From Flavivirga aquatica (GTDB lineage: Bacteria; Bacteroidota; Bacteroidia; Flavobacteriales; Flavobacteriaceae), in assembly GCF_001747085.1 (NCBI RefSeq), contig NZ_MDJD01000007.1, positions 731,549-795,548 on the forward strand: DNA of 64,000 bases, given 5' to 3'. Position numbers and translations under genes: made by a program. Positions within the stretch are counted from its first letter, which is position 1; each line of letters opens with the position of its first letter. Below the pieces are notes generated by a model. That model ran no database searches. It was given only the letters and a program-made list of their open reading frames with translations, and had not been told where the DNA came from. Of this stretch, positions 44,985 to 53,947 are shown piece by piece.

Positions 44985-45764
44985 ATGAAAAAAATAACAG
45001 CTTTTATTTTGGGGATATTCGCATCTTCATTTGCATTTTCACAAACTTATTATGTAGGAGAGAACAACAAATCCAAATTCGATTTGGAAGGAGGGACTCA
45101 AATTAAAAATTATCTTTTAGGAACCAAACACACTCTTATAAAATCTGGAGAATTAACATCTATCAATCTAATAGGAAAAGAAACTGGTTCTAAAGTAAAA
45201 ATGGCCATTTATAAAGACAATAATAATGCGCCTGGAGACCTAGTTATTTCAACTAAATCGATTACAGTAAAAAACGGTATAAATTCTATTTCGATAGATC
45301 CAAAAAGATTACCTGAAGGTAATTACTGGATTATGGCTGTTTATAATAATACAGGCAATCATACATATACTAACCTTAACGTTGAAGGCAAAAAAGTATA
45401 TTATTCTCCCTTAAATTTCAAAAATAACTTACCATCAAATGGTAGTGGTTTTAAAAAATCTGATCGAGGTAGTGATATTGCCTATTTTTTAGAGATTGAT
45501 GGAAAAACAGCTTCTATTTCACCTAAATCCGATATAGATTTAGAATTAAAAATATATCCAAACCCTGTTTCAAATCACATTTTTGTAACAAAAAAAGAAA
45601 ATTCAATTTCAACTATTGAAATTAAAGATCTTTTAGGAAATACTTTAAAAACAGTTTCCAATAATAAAGTAAATAAAGTAAAGGTAGATCTTCAAACTTT
45701 ACAAAAAGGAACTTATTTTCTAGTTGTTAATGGTAACGAGGTTAGACAAATTATCAAAAAATAA
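44985..45764 (+). CDS. Small secreted protein with T9SS sorting domain
   Basis: The 259-residue protein has a signal peptide (1-19, SSFAFSQ), a beta-sandwich-like body (about 20-175: MAIYKDNNNAPGDLV, ISTKSITVKNGINSISI) resembling structural/adhesive domains rather than an enzyme, and a C-terminal T9SS sorting domain (about 185-259, IYPNPVSNHIFV). No catalytic motif. It is expected on the cell surface or secreted. Its neighbour downstream (45855) is also secreted. Confidence 0.8.
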   Translation: MKKITAFILGIFASSFAFSQTYYVGENNKSKFDLEGGTQIKNYLLGTKHTLIKSGELTSINLIGKETGSKVKMAIYKDNNNAPGDLVISTKSITVKNGINSISIDPKRLPEGNYWIMAVYNNTGNHTYTNLNVEGKKVYYSPLNFKNNLPSNGSGFKKSDRGSDIAYFLEIDGKTASISPKSDIDLELKIYPNPVSNHIFVTKKENSISTIEIKDLLGNTLKTVSNNKVNKVKVDLQTLQKGTYFLVVNGNEVRQIIKK

Positions 45765-45854
45765 ACCCATTCTACTTCAATTGTATTTTTTCGGAGAAGC
45801 ATATTCGAATACTATTATCATACAATTAATAAAACCAAATAAAAATAAAATCTT

Positions 45855-47552
45855 ATGTTAAACATAAATAACCGTAGATATTCATCTACAAAAAAATATA
45901 GAAACGCATTATTTTTACTATTAGTATTTAGCCTGACAATTACAAATCATTTATTTGCACAAGCAGCATTAACACCTGCTCAAGCGGCAGCAGTTTCTAC
46001 AACCAATCAAGGTCCAGGAAATGCAACAAATGTAAGTGCCAGAATAAATGGTACAAATGTTACTTTTTACACAAATAATTTTAATGCAACTCGCAGAGGT
46101 CGAGTTACAAGTTTTACTCCTACAACTGGCACATCGAATGCCATAAATAATGAAATTACAAGACTTTCTAACTTACCAGGAACGAGTGGTGGCGTAATTT
46201 ATCTTCGTAGAGGAGGTAGCAATATTTATAATTTTAATAACACGATTAGATTAAGAAGCAACATACGTATTGCAATTGATCCTCAAGTTACACTTCGTCT
46301 AGCAAATAATAGAGTGGTTTTATTTAGTATTGGTCGAGAAGGAAACAATTTGACAAGACTTAGAAATGTAGAAATTGTTTGTGCTTCAAATAATACAAAC
46401 GATAGATTTACTATTGATTTTAGACCTAGACCTGGAATTGCGAGCGATCCAATAAATAGAGATAACATAAGATCTAACAATAAACCTAACATAAACCCTG
46501 CAACTGCTTTTAGAGTTGGTTTTGTTAAAAATTTTGCGATTTCTGGTTTTCAGATTAATGGTAATTACACAACTAACCCTTCGGTATTTATAGTTGCTGA
46601 TGATGATAGAAGTAGCCTTAATACTTTTGATCGTATAGCAACTAATGGTGTTGTTAGAAATGCATCTGCCAATAGAATAGCAACTGGATATGCTTTAGTA
46701 CAATTATTTAGTGGAAACAACATCTTTTTACAAAATTTAAATGGTACTGAAGGAATTACGGTTCGTTTAGAACCAGGTAATGGTAGAGGTGTAGCTGGAG
46801 ATCCTATTAACGCTAGAGGCGTTCCACAAACAGATGGGGCTATTACTAACATTAGATTAGATAATATTACAAATAGAAATGGTTATACATCGCTTTTTAT
46901 GCAACCACATAGTAAACTTTGCGAAAACATAGATGCGAATAGAATTAATGCTATAAACAGTTTTTGCAGTGTTTTTATTACATCTCCTGTTTTACAAATA
47001 TTCCCTAATAGACGTAGAGGTAGATTTTCTAATGTAAACATAAGAACAGTAACTATTAGAGGAAACAATCCAACTATTCCAGTAACAGGAAATTTACAGG
47101 CAAGAACAAATGCTGTGAGAAATGGCAGTTTTTTTAATGCCCAAATGAATTTAGAATCTACTGTTTTCTTATTGCCAGCACATCGTGAAGCGGTAAGAAA
47201 CGTGTTTAGAGATAGCAGAAGTAGCATGCCAAGACCTGGTTTCCCTACATTATTCCCTGTTGATGGATCTAGAGTGCGTTTTGCTTCTCAAACTTCTGCT
47301 GGAGTTATTATAGCTTCAAGTTTAACTAGAAGTAATGTGGGACCTGCAAACTTAGGCCGTTACGGTGTAAATATAAATGCAAATAATGTAACTGGTAGTT
47401 TTGCTAATGCAAATAATGGTCGTAGAGTATTATACCGATCAGATGCAATATCTCCTATCGCAAACTCTGCAAATACACCTTTAGATTGTTTTATTGATGG
47501 TGAAGAAGACCAACCCGGAACTCCGTGTGGTCAGATTGGATTTGGAAATTAA
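45855..47552 (+). CDS. Secreted Asn/Arg-rich parallel beta-helix protein
   Basis: The 565-residue protein has an N-terminal signal (about 18-36, ends FAQ) and a long beta-helix body: GGVIYLRRGGSNIYNF, RLRSNIRIAIDPQVTLRLA, VGFVKNFAISGFQINGN, GITVRLEPGNGRG, FMQPHSK. This is the ladder pattern of pectate-lyase-like/GH28/GH82-type folds that attack acidic polysaccharides. The EP motif and one His suggest but do not establish an iota-carrageenase-like or lyase active site. Arg and Asn are unusually frequent. There is no T9SS sorting domain; the C-terminus (CFIDGEEDQPGTPCGQ) has two Cys. Enzyme class is unresolved. Confidence 0.65.
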   Translation: MLNINNRRYSSTKKYRNALFLLLVFSLTITNHLFAQAALTPAQAAAVSTTNQGPGNATNVSARINGTNVTFYTNNFNATRRGRVTSFTPTTGTSNAINNEITRLSNLPGTSGGVIYLRRGGSNIYNFNNTIRLRSNIRIAIDPQVTLRLANNRVVLFSIGREGNNLTRLRNVEIVCASNNTNDRFTIDFRPRPGIASDPINRDNIRSNNKPNINPATAFRVGFVKNFAISGFQINGNYTTNPSVFIVADDDRSSLNTFDRIATNGVVRNASANRIATGYALVQLFSGNNIFLQNLNGTEGITVRLEPGNGRGVAGDPINARGVPQTDGAITNIRLDNITNRNGYTSLFMQPHSKLCENIDANRINAINSFCSVFITSPVLQIFPNRRRGRFSNVNIRTVTIRGNNPTIPVTGNLQARTNAVRNGSFFNAQMNLESTVFLLPAHREAVRNVFRDSRSSMPRPGFPTLFPVDGSRVRFASQTSAGVIIASSLTRSNVGPANLGRYGVNINANNVTGSFANANNGRRVLYRSDAISPIANSANTPLDCFIDGEEDQPGTPCGQIGFGN

Positions 47553-47575
47553 TTTTCATTAATAACAAAAAACTT

Positions 47576-47604
47576 AAAACTCGTAGTTTAGTACTACGAG
47601 TTTT
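47576..47604. terminator. Bidirectional terminator between convergent genes
   Basis: Perfect 11-bp stem AAAACTCGTAG / CTACGAGTTTT with a 7-nt loop between the beta-helix gene and the antiporter gene. Confidence 0.88.
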
Positions 47605-47613
47605 ATTATTGTT

Positions 47614-49449
47614 TTAAATATTTTCAGCATCAAAAGACTTCCCTAAATAGACTAATTGAAATCCTTTTTCAATCGTTTCAATATCTAAATTATATGATGA
47701 AATAATATGAAGTTCTCCTTTGTGATCTTTAACAAACAAAGGAATAATGTCTTTATCACTATTCGTTATTTTAATTAAGCTTTCATAATGTGCTTTATCT
47801 TCTAAAATAATTTCTTGTATAGAAGGATATCGACTAGTTAATTCTGTTAAAGCATTATAATCATCTTTATGCGAAAACAACCCTTCTTTTGGATTATTAT
47901 TATCATCTAGCATTTCTTTAGTGGTTACCAACCTAAATGAACCATTTTCTCCAAACTGCTCACTAAACTTATTAATAGCATATTTATTAATATCAGAATT
48001 ACCTGTTAATGCCATTAAATAACCTACATCATTTAATTCAATATTATCCATTAATGTTTCGGAATAAATATTTGTAGTTATGGCTTCCAACCCTAATTCT
48101 TTAGCCTTTTCAATATTTGTTTCATTACTATCAATAAGCACAATGTGTCTTCCATTATTATTAAGATAATTTCCTAGTAATCTAGAAACTTCTGAAGCTC
48201 CAATTATTAAAATACCTTCAGATTTTTTAAGAAAAACACCAACTATTTTTGCAAATAAACGTGCTGTAGTAGCATTTAACAACACTGTACCCAAAACAAT
48301 CATAAACACTAAAGGTGTTATATACTCTGCGCCTTCTACGCCTTGTTTAATAAGCTTACTTCCAAAAAGTGATGCAATTCCAGCTGCAACAATTCCTCTG
48401 GGACCAACCCAACTTATAAATATTCTTTCCTTAACTTTTAAATTAGATCCTATAGTACTTAAAAAAACAGCTATTGGCCTAATAATAAAAACTACCAGAG
48501 CAAAAAGAATTGCTGTTTTCCATGTATAAAGTAACATTAAATCTTCTATGTTTATGTTGGCAGCTAGTAGAATAAATAAAATAGATATAAGTAACACACT
48601 TAAAGATTCCTTAAAGTATAGTAATTCCTTTATGTTTTCTAATTTTCCATTTCCTAGAACCATTCCCATTACTACTACAGCTAAAAGACCCGATTCGTGT
48701 GCAAAAACCTCGGATTCAACAAATACTAATAATACTGTTGAAAGCGATACAACATTTAATAAATAATGTGGAATTAATTTTTTATTAATAGAAAACGCTA
48801 ATGCGTGTGCAAACGTAAAACCAAAAGTGGTTCCGAATAATATAATTTTACCAAACTCAATTAAAGCTGTTTTTGTAAAACCACTGTCGCCTTCAACGCT
48901 AATAAACTCAAATACTAATACTGCTACTAAAGCGCCTATGGGATCTATTAAGATACCTTCCCATTTTAAAACTGTAGAAATGTCTTTCTTAAGCGGAATA
49001 TTTCGTAAAATTGGAGTAATTACTGTTGGCCCAGTAACTATAATAAGTCCGGAAAACAAAAACGATAATTCCCAACTTAAATTAAATATAAAATGAGCTA
49101 ATATACCTGCTCCTAAAAAAGTAATAGCAGATCCTAAGGTTATTAGCTTAGTAATTACAGGTCCTACTGTTTTTATTTCTGAACGTTTTAATGTTAAACC
49201 ACCTTCAAAAAGAATAATACTTATTGCTAAAGACACAAAATAGTATAAACCTTCTCCAGGAAATAAGCCTTTTTTTCCATTCCAAATGGGTTCAATCCAT
49301 TTTGTTCCATCATCAGACAAGTACTCTGCAGCAATTGGTCCTACCAGTAATCCTATTAAAATTAAAGGCAAAATAGCAGGGATTTTAAATTTCCAAGCTA
49401 CCCATTGTGCCAATATTCCTAGTATAATAATACCTGCTAATTCTAACAT
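47614..49449 (-). CDS. Cation:proton antiporter (CPA1 type) with nucleotide-binding domain
   Basis: The 611-residue inner-membrane protein has about 12 membrane helices (residues 1-400; IIILGILAQWVAWKFKIPA, GPTVITPILRNIP with the ion-binding region, IDPIGALVAVLVFEF). A TrkA-N-like Rossmann domain follows (about 405-530, ILIIGASEVSRLLGNYL, VLIDSN), then a TrkA-C-like tail. Na+ or K+/H+ exchange regulated by nucleotide binding is the likely function. Divergent from the USP/SulP pair. Confidence 0.9.
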   Translation of the reverse strand: MLELAGIIILGILAQWVAWKFKIPAILPLILIGLLVGPIAAEYLSDDGTKWIEPIWNGKKGLFPGEGLYYFVSLAISIILFEGGLTLKRSEIKTVGPVITKLITLGSAITFLGAGILAHFIFNLSWELSFLFSGLIIVTGPTVITPILRNIPLKKDISTVLKWEGILIDPIGALVAVLVFEFISVEGDSGFTKTALIEFGKIILFGTTFGFTFAHALAFSINKKLIPHYLLNVVSLSTVLLVFVESEVFAHESGLLAVVVMGMVLGNGKLENIKELLYFKESLSVLLISILFILLAANINIEDLMLLYTWKTAILFALVVFIIRPIAVFLSTIGSNLKVKERIFISWVGPRGIVAAGIASLFGSKLIKQGVEGAEYITPLVFMIVLGTVLLNATTARLFAKIVGVFLKKSEGILIIGASEVSRLLGNYLNNNGRHIVLIDSNETNIEKAKELGLEAITTNIYSETLMDNIELNDVGYLMALTGNSDINKYAINKFSEQFGENGSFRLVTTKEMLDDNNNPKEGLFSHKDDYNALTELTSRYPSIQEIILEDKAHYESLIKITNSDKDIIPLFVKDHKGELHIISSYNLDIETIEKGFQLVYLGKSFDAENI

Positions 49450-49551
49450 AATTTAATAATCTTTTTTAGAGCACTAATTTAAGTAAAAACAGATTCACTA
49501 CATGTTTTTAAAAAATGCTATCTTTCAGCTTTAAGAAAAAAAAGAGAAAAA

Positions 49552-50400
49552 TTGTCGTTAAAGCCATTTAAAAGTATTGGTATAGGTGTGGCATATTCAC
49601 CTAACTTAAAAGCAAACCTCTTTGAGGCTGCTAGACTTAGTGTATTTTTTAAATCTAAATTATTTTTAATTCATGTTGGTCAAGCTTCTGAAGAAAAAAC
49701 CAATATGCTTAGCATTATTCTTAAAAGTTTTAAAAAAGATGATTTAGATTATGAAGTCGTTTTTAAAACTGGTGATCCTGTAGATGTTATTTTATCAACT
49801 TCCGCAGAAAAAAAAATAGACCTTTTAATTCTTGGTGCAGTACAACGAGAACAGTTTGTAAAATACTATGTAGGTTCTATTGCTAGAAAAATTACACGTC
49901 GAGCAAAATGTTCTGTCTTATTATTAATTAAGCCTTCGGTTGAGCGTATTCCATGCAAACATATTGTTGTAAATGGCTTAAAAGACCCTAAAACAAAACA
50001 AACTATTACTTCTGCTTTTTATGTTGCCAATAAGCTTGAGTCTAAAAAAATTACCATTGTAGAAGAAATTAATCAAGACCTAGTTCCTATAAAAGTTGAC
50101 GACGATAAATCACTTAGGCGAGCGACGATTATAAAAGAACGTATTAAGCTAAGGGAAAACTCGAGAATTAAAGAAATTATAGAACATATACCTGAAACAC
50201 ATACAGAAAGTATTATTATAAAATCGCAGCCTATTTTTGGGAAAAAAGGCTACTCTATTGGTCATTATGCACAAATTTCTCGTGCAGATTTATTAGTTAT
50301 GAATGCGCCATCAAAAATGACCTTTTGGGATCGTTTATTTCCACATGATATTGAACATATTTTAACCGAATTACCAACCGACGTCTTAATACTGCAATGA
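49552..50400 (+). CDS. Universal stress protein family
   Basis: Starts TTG at 49552. The 282-residue protein carries two UspA-like halves; the first has the VYSPNLKANLFEAARLSVFF strand-helix and DLLILGAVQREQFVKYYVGSIARKI ending in a nucleotide-loop-like G-x-G-like motif. The second (about 140-282) is more degenerate (ISRADLLVMNAPSK). The last 4 bases overlap the SulP start (ATGA), so it is translationally coupled to the transporter and may regulate it. Confidence 0.85.
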   Translation: MSLKPFKSIGIGVAYSPNLKANLFEAARLSVFFKSKLFLIHVGQASEEKTNMLSIILKSFKKDDLDYEVVFKTGDPVDVILSTSAEKKIDLLILGAVQREQFVKYYVGSIARKITRRAKCSVLLLIKPSVERIPCKHIVVNGLKDPKTKQTITSAFYVANKLESKKITIVEEINQDLVPIKVDDDKSLRRATIIKERIKLRENSRIKEIIEHIPETHTESIIIKSQPIFGKKGYSIGHYAQISRADLLVMNAPSKMTFWDRLFPHDIEHILTELPTDVLILQ

Positions 50401-52595
50401 GTCCTAAAAAAAATAACATAAAAAACTTTATTAAAGCATTACCTAAAAACATCTTTGCTGGTTTTGTTGTTAGCCTTATTGCTTTACCTTTAGGTTTAGG
50501 TCTTGCTATGGCTAGTGATGCTCCACCAATATCGGGTATTATAGCTGCCATTGTTGGTGGTATTATAGTTTCTATTGCTGGAGGTAGTCATGTAACTATT
50601 GCTGGACCTGGAAATGGCTTAGTAGGAGTGCTTTTAGTCGCTATTTCCACATTAGGCATAGAAAGTGCTTATATCGCTATTATGTTTTCTGGAATTTTAC
50701 TTTTGCTTTTAGGTTTTTTTAGAATGGGCACGCTTGCCGATTTTTTTCCATCTTCTGCCATTCAAGGTATGTTGGCAGCTATTGGCCTTATAATTTTAGG
50801 AAAACAGTTTCATATTATGTTTGCTCATAAAATAAAACGTGAGGAGACTATAGACTATCTTATTGAAATTCCATACACAATTAACGATGCCTTAAACTAC
50901 GAAAACAAAGGCTTAATTTTTGCCGCTTTAGCAGGGATTATAAGCTTAGCTATCATGTTATTTTATTCAAAAATTAGAAACAAATATTTACAACTTATCC
51001 CTGCTCCAATGTGGATTGTTATTTTATCTATTGGGTTTAGTTATTATTTTGAGTTTGGGTTACATATACCAAATCCTATTGCTAAAGAATATATGATTTC
51101 TGGTATTCCAACTATTCAAAATATTATTGCAGATATCCCTATTCCAAATTTTAATGGTATTTGGAACGTATCGTTTTGGGGTAGTGTTTTAGCGTTAACT
51201 CTTATTTCTAGTATAGAATCTCTTTTAAGTATTAAAGCTGTCGATAAATTAGATCCAGAAAAGAGACGTTCTAATGTTAATCGGGATTTAAAAGCATTAG
51301 GATTAGCTACAGTTGGTAGTGGTCTTTTAGGAGGCTTAAATGTAGTAACAGTTATTGCAAGAAGCTCTGTAAATGTAAACAATGGAGCAAGTAATCGATC
51401 TGCAAACTTTTTTCATGCTCTTTTTTTAGTACTATTTATTGTTTTATTTAGCACACAACTTACCAGAATACCATTACCTGCTTTAATGGCTATTTTAGTT
51501 TATACTGGTTACAAACTAGCTTCTCCTAACACTATTACTAAAATATTTTTTATTGGTAAGGAGCAGCTTATTATTTTCTTTATCACTTTAATTATTACTT
51601 TAAAAATTGGACTAATTACGGGTATTGTCGCTGGTGTAATTTCAACACTCATTATACATATTGTAATAAACAAAAGTCTTGGGTTGTTTATTAGGAATGT
51701 TTTAAAACCAAATGTTTTAATGTTTAAAGAGGAAGGATCTCAAAACAACTTTTATATTAGTGTAAAACATTTTTGTAGCTTTTTAAACTACTATAGACTT
51801 AAAGAACAATTAGATGCTGTTCCAGAAGATCAAGATGTTATTGTAGATTTTTCTATGTGTGAATTCGTAGATCACACCGTCATGGAAAATATAAATAGTT
51901 ACCAAGAACTCTTTAAAAAACGTGGAGGTCATTTTGATGTTATTGGTTTAGATATGCACGATACAGATTCTAAACATCCATTTGCTTTAAGGCGCATGCT
52001 ACCTGTGCCAAAAATTATAAAAAACAACCTGACTAGACGCCAAACCAGTATGGAAAGTTTAGCTAAGGATTATCAATACAATTACAGCTCTAAAAAAGAA
52101 AAGGAAGTCTCATTTTTAAATGATTTTTTATTTTTCAAAACTAAACATATTAATCACATATACAACGAGCTATCTTATAAAGGCAGTGCTATTAGTTTAT
52201 TTGATATTGAGTTTTCTGAAGGCGAATTTATAGCCAAAGAAGTTGTACGTTCTACAATGCTTCATATAGATTTAAATCATGCTATTCCTGAATTTACTTT
52301 AGATAGGGAAGGTTTTTTAGAAAAAGTATCTGCCTTAGCAGGCTTTAAGGATATTCCTATTGAAAATCATTCCGATTTCTCTAATCGTTTTTATTTACTA
52401 GGTGATAATGAAGAAAAAATAGCCCGTTTTTTTAATGATGATATAACACATTTTTTTGAAAGCAATCCTTATTATCATGTAGAGTCTAACGGAAATGCTT
52501 TATTAATTTTTGGTAAAGAACGATTAGCTAGTGTAAAAGAAATTAAAGCATTGTTTGATTTTGGAAAACGTTTAAAGGAGGTTATTAAAAATTAA
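50397..52595 (+). CDS. SulP-family anion transporter with STAS and extra C-terminal domain
   Basis: The 732-residue inner-membrane protein has the SulP signature (FAGFVVSLIALPLGLGLAMAS, GPGNGLVGVLLVA), about 12 membrane helices (residues 18-430) and a STAS domain (about 455-545, VDFSMCEFVDHTVMENI). About 180 further residues are not part of the basic family. SulP proteins move sulfate, bicarbonate or other anions; the substrate is not clear, though bicarbonate would be reasonable beside a proton/cation antiporter. Its start overlaps the USP gene by 4 bases. Confidence 0.9.
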   Translation: MSPKKNNIKNFIKALPKNIFAGFVVSLIALPLGLGLAMASDAPPISGIIAAIVGGIIVSIAGGSHVTIAGPGNGLVGVLLVAISTLGIESAYIAIMFSGILLLLLGFFRMGTLADFFPSSAIQGMLAAIGLIILGKQFHIMFAHKIKREETIDYLIEIPYTINDALNYENKGLIFAALAGIISLAIMLFYSKIRNKYLQLIPAPMWIVILSIGFSYYFEFGLHIPNPIAKEYMISGIPTIQNIIADIPIPNFNGIWNVSFWGSVLALTLISSIESLLSIKAVDKLDPEKRRSNVNRDLKALGLATVGSGLLGGLNVVTVIARSSVNVNNGASNRSANFFHALFLVLFIVLFSTQLTRIPLPALMAILVYTGYKLASPNTITKIFFIGKEQLIIFFITLIITLKIGLITGIVAGVISTLIIHIVINKSLGLFIRNVLKPNVLMFKEEGSQNNFYISVKHFCSFLNYYRLKEQLDAVPEDQDVIVDFSMCEFVDHTVMENINSYQELFKKRGGHFDVIGLDMHDTDSKHPFALRRMLPVPKIIKNNLTRRQTSMESLAKDYQYNYSSKKEKEVSFLNDFLFFKTKHINHIYNELSYKGSAISLFDIEFSEGEFIAKEVVRSTMLHIDLNHAIPEFTLDREGFLEKVSALAGFKDIPIENHSDFSNRFYLLGDNEEKIARFFNDDITHFFESNPYYHVESNGNALLIFGKERLASVKEIKALFDFGKRLKEVIKN

Positions 52596-52653
52596 TTGTT
52601 TATAAAATTTATAAACAAATTACCTATAAAATTTTAAAGTATTATAGGTAATT
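52596..52653. terminator. Two inverted repeats between convergent genes
   Basis: First TTGTTTATAAA / TTTATAAACAA (52596-52618), then AATTACCTATAA / TTATAGGTAATT (52618-52653), with T-rich flank on each side. Likely bidirectional termination between SulP and PepSY genes. Confidence 0.6.
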
Positions 52654-52658
52654 CGTTT

Positions 52659-53897
52659 TTAACTATTAAACTTTTTTCTTTCTCTTAAAAATTCAAAAAT
52701 TGTAATAAGTAATACACTTATTCCAAACAAAGGAAAAACAATACCTAATATAACAATTATAGCAACAATAGCATATCCTACTTTAAATTGAGCAGGTACT
52801 TTTGGTGTTCCCCATTTACCTTCGGGTTTACGTTTTAAATAAGATACTAACCCAGCAATAGCAATAAAAGCTAGCAAAATAGCAACTCCTAACATTAAAA
52901 CCCAATTCCAAGTTCCAAATTGCCCTTGGTGAAATGCCATAAACCACATGCGCCCGCGCATTAACACGCCAACATCTTCCCAATTATGATTTACTAATTG
53001 TTTCCCAGAATATTGATCGAAATGAAAACGTTTTTGAGCTCCCAAATCGAATGTTGTATTATAAATACTATATACGCCTTTTGGAGTGCTAGGCAAACCA
53101 ATACTCACTTCGCCTTTTAAATTCATCGACTTAGCAAGTTTTACCATATCATCTAAAGAAATAGCGTCTCCTTTTACTTCAGATTTTATACCTCTAGCAC
53201 TCCAAGTTTTAGGGAACCCTGTATTTGTAACATTTTGCAACCATTTAAAATTAGCACCAAAAATATCTGTCCAAGGCATACCTCCAGCTAATGTCATTAA
53301 TAATAAAACAGACATCCAAAACCCTAAAACAGTATGTAAATCTCTAAAAAGTATACGTTTCCCCTGTTTAAAACGAATTGTAAAAAAACCTTTTAAGCCT
53401 TCTTTTTTACTAGGCCAAAACACATAAACACCTGTAATTATTAATACAAAAAGCCAACTTGCAATAAGTTCGATAATTTTAGTACCAAACTTACCTAAAA
53501 GTAATTCACCATGTAATTTTCTAACAGTATACATATTGGAATCTTTTGGGCTAATATTTCCAGGAACTTCGGCTTTATAAGGATTTACAAAAGCACTGTT
53601 TTTATGATTAAACCGTCCTGTAATAAATTCGGTAGCTTGATTATCTTTTTTAGGTATAATCATCGCATTAGGTGCTTTGTGTAATGCTGTTTTTGCTAAT
53701 TCCCATTGCTTTTGATAGGATATGGCTTTACCTTCTACTTTTACAACCTTTATATGTTCTTGCTTTGGAGCTTCATAATTATCTTTAAATAAATATATTC
53801 CGCCTGTTATTGCTAATAAAACAACAAATGGTAAACTTATAAGTCCTGCTATAAAATGCCACTTCCAAAGCCATTGGTTTAATTTTTTATTTTTCAT
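52659..53897 (-). CDS. PepSY-associated membrane protein (iron-uptake reductase-like)
   Basis: A 412-residue inner-membrane protein with four to five membrane helices: WKWHFIAGLISLPFVVLLAI near 14, FVLIITGVYVFW, LHTVLGFWMSVLLLMTLAGG and C-terminal pairs, with conserved His in these helices that may bind haem. A PepSY-like periplasmic part follows. In many bacteria this gene lies next to ferric-siderophore receptors and reduces or releases iron. Here it follows the TonB receptor with a 50-base gap and shares its orientation. Confidence 0.88.
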   Translation of the reverse strand: MKNKKLNQWLWKWHFIAGLISLPFVVLLAITGGIYLFKDNYEAPKQEHIKVVKVEGKAISYQKQWELAKTALHKAPNAMIIPKKDNQATEFITGRFNHKNSAFVNPYKAEVPGNISPKDSNMYTVRKLHGELLLGKFGTKIIELIASWLFVLIITGVYVFWPSKKEGLKGFFTIRFKQGKRILFRDLHTVLGFWMSVLLLMTLAGGMPWTDIFGANFKWLQNVTNTGFPKTWSARGIKSEVKGDAISLDDMVKLAKSMNLKGEVSIGLPSTPKGVYSIYNTTFDLGAQKRFHFDQYSGKQLVNHNWEDVGVLMRGRMWFMAFHQGQFGTWNWVLMLGVAILLAFIAIAGLVSYLKRKPEGKWGTPKVPAQFKVGYAIVAIIVILGIVFPLFGISVLLITIFEFLRERKKFNS

Positions 53898-53947
53898 CTT
53901 ATTATAGATAGAAAAAAGTAGGTAGTAAAATTACTGCCTACTTTTAA

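Noticed and set aside
46565..47227. Long minus-strand frames (95 and 114 codons) inside the beta-helix gene
   Set aside because: They are antisense shadows of a repetitive, Asn/Arg-rich coding sequence; no promoter or start context, and composition mirrors the plus-strand codons.
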